Shown: positions 55,601-64,000 of the stretch, piece after piece
Layout of the letters: each line of letters opens with the position of its first letter
Position numbering within the stretch: position 1 is the stretch's first letter
Assembly: GCA_038501625.1 (NCBI GenBank)
Contig: JAZAYU010001082.1
Location: 28,016-92,015 of the forward strand
Reading direction: 5' to 3'
DNA length: 64,000 bases
DNA from: Corbicula japonica
Taxonomy: Eukaryota > Mollusca > Bivalvia > Venerida > Cyrenidae
Made by a program: the position numbers and the translations under genes
The notes under the pieces: model-generated
What the model was told of the DNA's origin: nothing
The model's input: only the letters and a program-made list of their open reading frames with translations
Database searches by the model: none

Positions 55601-58600
55601 TGACGTCATATCAAAGATTGACGTCAACTGTCTCAAGATACCTTTTCCCATGACTCGCCCCAATTATAAAACCTGCATTATTTGTCCTGTGTCTTATCAC
55701 TGCTATATCGTTGAATCTATTACTCGTTTAATCCATTTATACGAGTTTTATCACATGCGCGAAACGTGTAGAACCAGATCAGCAGACACTTCCGTGCTGT
55801 TTGATCAGATCTACACTGCTCACTTCTTGGTCAGTATAACCTTATGAATCAAAACGCGAACAGTCTAGATCCTGATCAGATGGAACGGATGTGGCGGCTG
55901 ACCTGAATGTACACTGTTCGGTACACTCAACAACCTTCCTGGATCGATATCATTGAACTGAGACTGTTGAAGACCGGTCTTAATCTGAGACAGAGAACTG
56001 TTACAGACTCCTGGCCTGAAGGTTATAAAGCTGAGATTGGAAACCAGTCTCAAATCTCAAGCATCTGATTGGCTGAAATGGCGACTGGTCGCCATTTCAG
56101 CCAATCAGATGCTTGAGATTTGAGACTGGTTTCCAATCTCAGCTTTATAACCTTCAGGCCTGGACACGCATCCTTTAATTAAGACAGTTGTAGACTAAAT
56201 AACAGTCTTAAATTGAGACTATAGAGTTGTCACTTATCAGAAGCTGATCATTGGTAGAAATGAGTCACGTGTGAAAAAAATATATCTGACAATCCACATG
56301 TCGTAGACTCGAGACTTATTATCCTTGGTCGATGTCTCCTTATTCAAGCGTGTTTGAGAGATAGACTTGATTAATTCAAGTGCATTTAAGGATTCGGAAA
56401 CGGTCTATAAACTATAAGTATTTTGATGATAGGTCCAAATGAAAATTATTTACATGCCATTACTTAATGTTTTGCAAAACACATGCACTAGCACATATTG
56501 CCAGAATGCAGTTTAACATAGCTATTGTACATTTCTTCTCAACTTATGCTAGGGGCATGCTTCTTTAATAATTTAGAAAAGTTTATCTTAAATAAAACAG
56601 AAGCTATCTCTTTGAGATTAGGTAGTTGACTGTCATTCGATCTTTGCTTTTTAAATATTTGCCCTGTCTGTGCGGTATCTTGCAAACAATTTACCTAACA
56701 ATTTGATAAATTTTCGTATTTAAGATCAATATTGTAAACGTTTAGAGATAAGTTTTCCAAACAGAACAACTGAATTTGTCAATATTTTACAAAACCGAGC
56801 ACTCAGATAACGTCCCCATGACCTGTGTACTTTTTTAAACAAAATGAAGCAGTTAAGAGTAGCTAATTTACTTAAAGTTTACAAATTACGTTAATTCTGA
56901 CCTTCAGCTTTTGATGTCATGCCATTATAGCTGTATTACATGAATTGCTGATTTTAGTTCTAACTCTTGACAAGGAAACAAGATAAAAAATAAAGACTGG
57001 ATAACATCCCAAAAACTCTAGCTTTTGATTGGTCTATTTAGACAAGACTCAGTGTCAACCAATCAGATAGCTGAGATTTGAAATTTACCTCATGTCTTGG
57101 ATGTTTTTTATCTTGAGCCAAGTAAAGATGCTACCTGCTGGATGTACAGACATGTCTACGGGAACATCTTTGTACACAATCCATATGACGATTTTGGTTT
57201 ATTTTCTTGTATTCACAAATCTACGTGTTAAGTCCGCGGCATATCTATAAAACTCTTGAACCAAGTCTGTTAGTAAAAGCTTGAGCTTACTTGTAATATG
57301 TAAAGAAACACTCTCATGAAAAACAATATAGACACCGACAACTAGAACAAACGAAACAAACGAAACAAATATTGTCCTGAAATTGTATATTTGTGGAAAA
57401 AGGTTTCATCTGTTCACACATGTACGTACAATGTATGGTCATAACATAAAAACCGTTTGAAATTCATTTAAGGCTCTCCTAACGTCTGCTATTGTTTCAA
57501 AACAAAAGTTTGTCATCAAGAATGGTACATTTTCTCTCAAACCCATTAGATCAGATCAATAGCAATCGTTGGACGGTATAACTGCGAGACAATGGCTTGC
57601 GAGTAAAATTCAAGAACGGGGACCAAAAAGAACCAGGGGTGAGAGTACTCTGCATCTTACACGATCCTTAAAAAATCTAAAATGACTAATGGCCTCTATG
57701 AAACGATAGTGCATGTATATAAACTTAAACACAGACATCCAAGTTGAATGCAATTTGTTTTAATGTCATTGCGGATAATGTTTCACTAGATAGGGTACAC
57801 GGTTAGCTATGACATTAAAGCAGTAAATTCCTATATATGTATCGTATGTGTATGCATACAATATGCCAAACTTATTACAGCTTATTATCACTTGTTCAAT
57901 TTTCATGTTACATGTACTACTATAATTATATACGATTAGACGTTCTCATACCATTTCCCTCTTTTCTTCACTCCTTTTCATTCGTCATTTGGTTGTATGT
58001 ATGCTTTTACTCGTATAGATCTAAGCCATGTTATTGTGAATATTTTGATAAAATCATGTATATCATACTTTTATACCAATTTTACATGGTTTGTATTTAA
58101 AACAATGTTCTGTTTTGTTCTGTGCTTTTCGGTTCTGTTTAGCAAACACATTTAAACACCTGTACTTTAAGCACAATGTTGACTGTGTACCTGTTAAATA
58201 GTAGAGATATAGGTTTCAAGTAAATACTATAAGAATAATGGATTCAAGTTTCATTACGTGAAAATAGTTTGTATAATAATTAATTTCCTTTCTTTGATAA
58301 GATCGAATATTGCGTTACAACGTTTAACATGTTTAAATACGGAAAGGTCGATACGAAGTTGATGTAATTCAATTCATTTGTCCAGATATACTATAGCTAC
58401 TTTAAGCTTTCAATATCTCAATGGTAACTTGGGTATCAGGAAAATATTATTACAAATCTTACATTATATAAAGATTCAGAGATTCGCAATATACATATCT
58501 AAGAACAAATGAAACATTCAAAAGAAATATCTTCAAGATAATTGGTTATTTACAACGATTTTTCTATTTTGTTCATTTGTACTCATGTTTATTAAATAAA

Positions 58601-61600
58601 CAAATAAAAATAAATGAAAATCTTGTTCTCGTGTATAATGGCTTGCTGTTACATCTTTCCTGATCCTCATGATATGCACGCCATATATTGTGTAAGATTT
58701 ATAGAATCGTTTTCGTGCGATAGTTTTTGATGCCATTTATTCAATTCTTCTACTCTGAATTGAATTTCGGCTACGAAACCAGAAATTAAATTATATTTTT
58801 ATATAATTATATATATTTGTTTTAGAGCGTAGACGATAAGGACACCGATAACGAAAAGAAGGTCAAATTTGACGAGAAAGAAGAGAACAAGTCACCTAGA
58901 AACACGAAGGATCATGATGAACACGACGAAGAAGGTAAGTCGCACCAGTTCACGTGTTCTTGCTGATTCTTGTTCAGTTTATCAAAAATTAGAGTACCCC
59001 GTATTTTACCTTGAAGCACGTTAAAAGTAGGTTACACATAAGAGTAAGAGCTTATTAGGTATGCACATAGCAATTTAGCAACGATTTCTATTCAACGAAT
59101 CATATCTAGGTGTGACAAAAGAGCTTGTACATGTATATACCCTGCTTAGAGACTTCTGCAAAGACCTACAGTAACTGTAAATCAAGTTATCAATAGTTTA
59201 ATTTATATAGTTTTTATGTTTTTAAGTTGCCCTTTTTGAACAAATCTATTAATACGATTCAATAAGGTCATTAGAAACCGAAAATCTTCTTATACTAATG
59301 CGTGTTATAAGGTGAGAGTACAGTCACAATAACAAATGGCACTGTATAATCCTATTCTTCTTGTACCAGTTGTTTATGATAAGTAGGTGCGAACAAGTTT
59401 CATCTCGTACAGGTACATATATTCTTTAAAATCTTTTTAGCTCGTATTTTAATTAAAATAGAAAAACATGTATGACTGGTTAGAGCTTCATATATCCTAA
59501 AATTTGTCTTGGTTGTAATCTAGTTCAGGTTATTCGATTCCTCTATTTGTAGACACAACATACTTTAAAGGGTTTGAACATATTTACAATAGATTTAATT
59601 AATATATACTTTCTGAAATCGTGATATATTTTTGTAGCATGTTGTTTACCTAAAGAATGCTAATTCAAATTAGGCTTAAAGTAACAGAACCTTGAATTGT
59701 TGCCAGCCGCCTTGTATTTGGATCTAATACTTCCTTACCAGTAAGAGGGAAGGCCTCAGTTATGTTTAAAACTATTTTGAACTCAGAAAAAAATAAACGA
59801 TACTTTTGTAAATCACTCTCCCCAGGTCCCATGATCATATACCTGAGACTGAATACTAGTCTCTATTTCAGCCCATCAGATGGTTAAGATTTGAGACTGG
59901 TCTCCAGTTTCTGTTTTATTATCTTGGGCGCTGTTTGCTTAGCAACTTTGAATAGAACTAGACTGGACGTTCAACATTTTACATTATTAGACTAATGAGA
60001 CTTTTATAAACATAACTACCCTAAAATCGGCCTTTATAAGGAGAAACCGCATGTCATATTTTTAGCAATAACATTTAATATACATGACATGTAACTTTGC
60101 GTGGCCATAGCAACAGAAAAACGCTAAAAATTCGACCCCACAATATCTTCTTTATTGTTAAATTATTTCCACTTTCATTTAAATAAGAACAGCAGTTGAT
60201 AAAACGAAAGTAATTTATACAGATCTCTATTTCCAACAAAAATCAGTTTGGAATGGTTTGGATCGACAACGTCAAGGTTCTATGCTTTCAAATCTCCAAT
60301 CTTGGATTTCGATGTCAATTTACTTTCTAACTTGTTTTCTTCAGTAAATGTATATGATTTATGCTCATTAAGAAATTGAATGTTTAAAGGTCGAAGGTCA
60401 AGGTCGAGTAGGGCAAGCAGATCTAGTAGTGCCGGTACGCATCTTAACTTCTTGCTTCCGAACTCTCATAGTTTACGCTTTCTTTGGCTTTTCTCTTACC
60501 AACGGAATATACCACAATTCACGTACAATAATACAAATGTTTTAGCTGATATAGAGAATTTAAATCACGTGTAAAATTAACATGCACACTCATTCTATTT
60601 AACCCTTATTGAAAGGCGAGTATTACATGTAAAATTGAATTTGTATTTATCGGAATTCGGTGAAACTCTTATTTAGAACATACACGTCATCTGACAGACA
60701 CTTTATATAAGTACCTGTAAAATCTATTCATATGTATAATGTTTGAACTATTTTAATTCATTCACGTGTGACATTTTGGATTTAACTTGTAACACTTATA
60801 TTAACATCTAACCCTGGTTGTAACACAAATTACAGTCATGACATGCTAACAGGCCAGACATTTCCAACTCTGCATTTGTAATACACGCGTATAAAAGAAT
60901 TATGTCTTTATCAAATAAAATGTAATCATTTATTAAGTGTTAGATAAACATATTTTTTCACATCTCACCTACATCTGTCATTCACAAAATATGTTCTTCC
61001 ATGGTTGTTGGGTCTCTTGGTACACACCTCTTAGCCCCTCCCCTCTTAACTCGTTTAGTTGAATCTCTTACACGTGCTTGTTGTTTACATCAACTTATTA
61101 TACCAGTCCATGGCATACCATGCTTGTATCTAATCTTGTTTACAGTTTGATTTAACATTATATTTTCTTTTCAGGGGTAATGCATAACCAGAAATATTTG
61201 CTTAATAAAAAAGTTACATTGATCCAGGCAGTTACATGTACAACGTACATTGTCTTGACACAACATGCTTTTGCTGATACAAAACGAAACATGACTATTT
61301 TGATGGCATAATACGTGTTTTTCGATACAATAAAACAATGTCAACATCCGAGGAAATCCGAAACTAAGATAAATTTTGTTATGTAAACCAATCACCAACC
61401 AAAATGTCTTTAAATGGCATAAGCAATGAGAAGTTCAAACCATGAATATATAGATCATTTCCAATTGCCCAAATCAGATAATAATGTAGTTTCAGAAATG
61501 CAAGAACAGCCACAAGCACGTTCAAACATTCCAATACACATCCTTGCGGTATAACTACTTCACAAGTAGAAAGTCAAAATACTTAGCATGTGCTTGTGTA

Positions 61601-63687
61601 TTGTGATAATTAGACATTCTGTGAGATATAATTTTATGAATTATATGAATGACCTGTTCTGAGATAAAATGACAAACGGAATAACATGATGGGCGTAACT
61701 TAACAAAATACAATTTTGATAGTTTATTCTAGTCTAAATCATGGGTATCAAGTAAAACGCCAAAAAAGGCAAAATTAAAAATTAGATGGCACATGCTTAG
61801 GACGATTGAATAATACCCAAAGCTGAACTAGTTCAATGAATGCATCTGTTATAAAATTTGCCCAAATATCTTGCATAACCGCCAACATCAATAACACAAT
61901 TTGAAGTACGTAGAGACATGCGCAACTCAACATATCAAAATGCTGCTTTGGTATTAAACTATATCAACTGGAACTTTTGAAGACGCGGAACACGACATAT
62001 ACGAAAGTACTACAGGCTCGGTTTGATTGGGCCTTTTCATGATCAGCAACGAAATACAAAATACAGCGAACGCCGCATACCCAGGTAAAGTTACCGGCTG
62101 GTAACGCTTTGTGGCGAGAAAACCACGATAAAACGCTCCATCTTACTTAAAACCTATTGCTTTAAAACCCCATTTTTAAATATGGAAAATCTGATTTATA
62201 TCGGCAATCTACTAAAAAAATATGGCTGAAATAGAATCTGGCTGTCATGAGGTCACATGCCATAAAAAGGGAGAAGGCGTGGTTCATAAAAAGAGAGGGC
62301 TGCGCTTGCCAAGCTCCGCGCAGTATTCTATTTATGCAGAAATAAAGACTTGAAAGGGCTCGTGACAATTCAGTGACCAAGCTATATAAAATAAAATTTG
62401 ACAACAAAAGAACTTATGAGCCAATGCAGACACAATAAATTTCATATCGTGTAAGCGACAATTTGGCAAGAGATAGTCTCAAAACTAAATTTTCAAACAT
62501 AAGTAAATATACTCCACAAAGACCTCTAAAATCTTATTTAATTAACCTCATGCCGGGTTTAGAAGCACGTTGGACTTCGTAGATATGCTTCATAATTCAT
62601 TTGTTTGTCCTAAAGTTCTTAACAAAAGTATTACAAACAATAATTTATAATGTAGAAGATGCACATAAAGAAAGTATCAGAAATCCTGATGAGAAGGTCG
62701 ATACAGACGACAGCAACGGGAAAGATTGGAAAGATGGTTTAGGAAACGATTTGGAGATTATAGAAACTGCCTACAAAAAAGAATCAAATTTAGGTGGTGA
62801 AACGAGTAAGACTTTAGAAACGAAAAAAGATGATCAAACAGAACCTGGAGAAAACGGTACTGAAACTAAGCAGAACGAAACTTCCGCAGAACGAAATCAT
62901 GAAAGAACAGAACGTTTGTCATATCCAAATGTTAATAACCAAACAAGTTATTCTTTAAGCAGTAGGCGTACAAATGACAGTGCAGTGAACAAAACAGACG
63001 AATTAAAATTAGCAGATAACAGTGATAATGAAACTTCGTCTGAAATGTATAAGACTGATGATGATAAGCTAAAAGAAATTCAGAGTCCAGTAACGGATAA
63101 TAATTCTGATCACGAAGGTACTGGAAACACAAGACAACTCAATTGGGAAGAAACGGAAAGGGATCAAACCCAAACCAGAGATGATACATCGAGTGTGAGT
63201 AGCAAAAGTAGCAAGAGTAGTAAAAGCAGTGGTTCTGACTCTGGAAGTGAAAAGAGTTTTAAAGATAAACGCTCTAAAGACAAAGGAGAAAAGGAAGAAG
63301 TTACTGAAAATCCCCTTGAGAAAAACAATAAATCTGGCTATCAAATCAAATCTCAACAAAAATCAAAAAGTTTTTCAAAAACTGCCCAACTGATTAAAGC
63401 TAAAGAAAGCGCACCTCAAGAAACAAATAAGCCGCCACAACACAAGTACAATGCTCCGCGAACACCTCTAGGCAGCTATAAACCAACAGGTCCACGTTGG
63501 AACGTTAAAGACACGGTTAAACCCACGCCAGAGGTTCTTGCCCAAAAAAGATTAGAAAGACGCCAGAAATCGCACAGCGCGCGATATTCATCACATGGGA
63601 ATATGACTATAAGAACGTCTTCACGATCGTCAACCATCAGAAGTTCCGAAACACCAAGCAGACCAAGGACAACCCTTGGTTTCTCAG
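52630..63687 (+). CDS. highly charged disordered protein, N-terminal 400 residues
   Basis: Exons 52630-52644 (MEDNK), 58826-58934, 60390-60434 and 62656-63687 join with matching phases (0, 1, 1, and 1 at the last donor TCAG|GTGAAG). The protein is acidic/Lys-rich and low-complexity: KKVKFDEKEENK, then RRSRSSRASRSSSAG, then a long D/E/N/K/T-rich stretch, a SSKSSKSSKSSG Ser-Lys run, and a basic, Pro-containing end (NAPRTPLGSYKPTGPRWNV, then RLERRQKSHSAR). KVKF fits the RVxF docking consensus for protein phosphatase 1. No globular domain, signal peptide or membrane span. I do not recognise a family. If exon 4 is not spliced at 63688, the frame stops at 63752. A phase-compatible acceptor precedes 63989. 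Confidence 0.6.
53330..53471. repeat. foldback palindrome, copy B
   Basis: Arms begin 'cccaaggttataaaactgag' and meet at 'ggcgaccagtcgcc'. About 71-bp arms with a few mismatches. Confidence 0.9.
54261..54404. repeat. foldback palindrome, copy C
   Basis: Arms begin 'gagatcataaaactaag' as in copy A (5021) and share the 'tcaagcatctgatt' core; the centre is diverged ('gaaatgtcgccatttc'). Confidence 0.88.
54633..54768. repeat. foldback palindrome, copy D
   Basis: 'taggttataaaactgag' to 'ctcagttttataacctt', centre 'ggcgaccagtcgcc' as in copy B. Confidence 0.9.
55425..55649. mobile_element. 'aaaggtaccttc' inverted-end element, copy 2
   Basis: 225 bp: left GGGAAAAGGTACCTTCGGGC, right '...gataccttttccca'. 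Shares internal blocks with 50663-51352 but lacks the 145-bp palindrome, giving a filled/unfilled comparison. Confidence 0.75.
55745..55925. repeat. interspersed repeat (tctagatcctgatcag family)
   Basis: 'atcagatctacactgctcac' and 'cagtctagatcctgatcaga' as in 2240-2320 and 15290-15500. Confidence 0.6.
56009..56164. repeat. foldback palindrome, copy E, perfect 73-bp arms
   Basis: 56013-56085 is the exact reverse complement of 56088-56160, with a 2-nt centre (TG). Pairing extends to 56009-56164 with one mismatch. Contains GATTGGCTGAAATGGCGAC as in the other copies. Confidence 0.95.
56985..57125. repeat. foldback palindrome, diverged copy
   Basis: 'gataaaaaataaagactgg..aacatccc' pairs with 'tggatgttttttatctt'; core 'ttttgattggtctattta' and 'caaccaatcagatagctgag'. 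Clearly related but decayed. Confidence 0.65.
57130..58800. other. intron sequence, nothing recognised
   Basis: AT-rich first intron of the disordered-protein gene; open frames at 57837-58100 and 58533-58736 have compositional bias of AT-rich noncoding DNA. Confidence 0.5.
58826..58934 (+). CDS. disordered-protein gene, exon 2
   Basis: SVDDKDTDNEKKVKFDEKEE through DHDEHDEE; acceptor TTTGTTTTAG, donor GAAG|GTAAGT. Strongly coding-like composition compared with the AT-rich flanks. Confidence 0.75.
59823..59935. repeat. foldback palindrome, diverged copy
   Basis: 'aggtcccatgatcatatacc' to 'ttttattatcttgggcgc', core 'ttcagcccatcagatggttaagatttgagactggtc'-like text in pieces. Arms have many mismatches. 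Confidence 0.6.
60390..60434 (+). CDS. disordered-protein gene, 45-bp exon 3
   Basis: Encodes an Arg/Ser block (RRSRSSRASRSSSA), phase 1 on both sides and so skippable in frame. Acceptor TTTAAAG is weak; donor CCG|GTACGC. Confidence 0.55.
60440..62600. other. intron sequence, nothing recognised
   Basis: Third intron of the disordered-protein gene. No repeats of the families listed elsewhere are obvious. Confidence 0.5.
62656..63687 (+). CDS. disordered-protein gene, large exon 4
   Basis: 343 full codons without a stop in AT-rich DNA, the longest coding stretch in the window. The AG at 62654-62655 gives the Glu codon shared with exon 3; an upstream in-frame ATG at 62601 exists but the phase match favours splicing. 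The pyrimidine tract is poor. Confidence 0.75.
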
Positions 63688-63988
63688 GTGAAGACATCAG
63701 AATTAGATTTGTTTTTCGCAGAAAAAAGATGTGTAGAGCTAGATCAGTTTAGTAGAGTTTTTACAATGGCAGAAACTGATGTCAAGTTATCTGGTTACGT
63801 GTAGAAGTTTCTGGAATATAGACCGGTTTTTTTTCTTCAGATTGTTGTTGTTTTCATGCATGCCTGCACAACATATTCTCTTTTTTGCTGCACGCTAATT
63901 GCACGGCTTGATAGCACATAACACTAACAAATATTAACTTCACTGTACTAATAACTAACTTTTTAAAGATGTTTTTGATAATAAACAG

Positions 63989-64000
63989 GTACAAAAGTTT
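63989..64000 (+). CDS. possible start of next exon, cut by the window edge
   Basis: AATAAACAG acceptor followed by four codon fragments that would continue the split Gly codon from 63687. Too short to judge. Confidence 0.2.

Noticed and set aside
63753..63988. Continuation of the disordered-protein exon to the stop at 63752
   Set aside because: Possible, but composition changes to RFVFRRKK after a good donor, so I treat the stop as intronic with moderate confidence.

Overview
The window looks like nuclear genomic DNA of a mollusc, most likely a bivalve. It is AT-rich, has long introns and is dense with short non-autonomous repeats. These include arrays with 'gaccttgacctt' and (ggac)n cores, foldback MITEs and tRNA-derived SINE-like units. 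It encodes the 3' part of a complement C3-like thioester-protein gene. No bacterial, plasmid or CRISPR feature is present. The species assignment is an inference from repeat style and gene content.

Four gene models can be supported. (1) Minus strand, 1155-3608: the last four exons of an unrecognised gene; splice phases agree at every junction and the reading frame ends in a stop. (2) Plus strand, 11581-43508: eleven exons (1290 nt, 429 residues plus stop) giving the C-terminal part of a C3/C4/C5-type complement protein, from the end of the thioester domain through CUB, MG8 and C345C. It has a dibasic RRKR site where vertebrate C4 is cut into alpha and gamma chains. (3) Minus strand, 21670-24428, nested in an intron of gene 2: a gene or relic with a Mutator-like transposase domain. 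A 458-bp MITE has landed exactly in its start codon. (4) Plus strand, 52630 to at least 63687: a highly charged, disordered protein that probably continues past the window edge.

The rest is mostly mobile-element sequence. Outstanding pieces are a 4516-bp foldback element (12979-17494) with tandem-repeat-built inverted ends and a perfect 9-bp target duplication; a pearl-like repeat with two tandem arrays (19383-21462); an interspersed family carrying a tRNA-Val-like module with a CTC anticodon (8251-9219 and three copies at 33035-35830); a pogo-like MITE with TA duplications (31751-32521); a 1.97-kb element with ~80-bp inverted ends holding another inverted-repeat element inside it (45722-47695); and a family of near-perfect ~127-150 bp palindromes concentrated at 53-57 kb, one with 73-bp arms that match base for base.

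The complement gene spans about 32 kb here for only 1.3 kb of coding sequence, because mobile elements fill its introns. Its upstream exons (the start of the thioester domain and everything before it) were not found in 1-11580 and presumably lie to the left.
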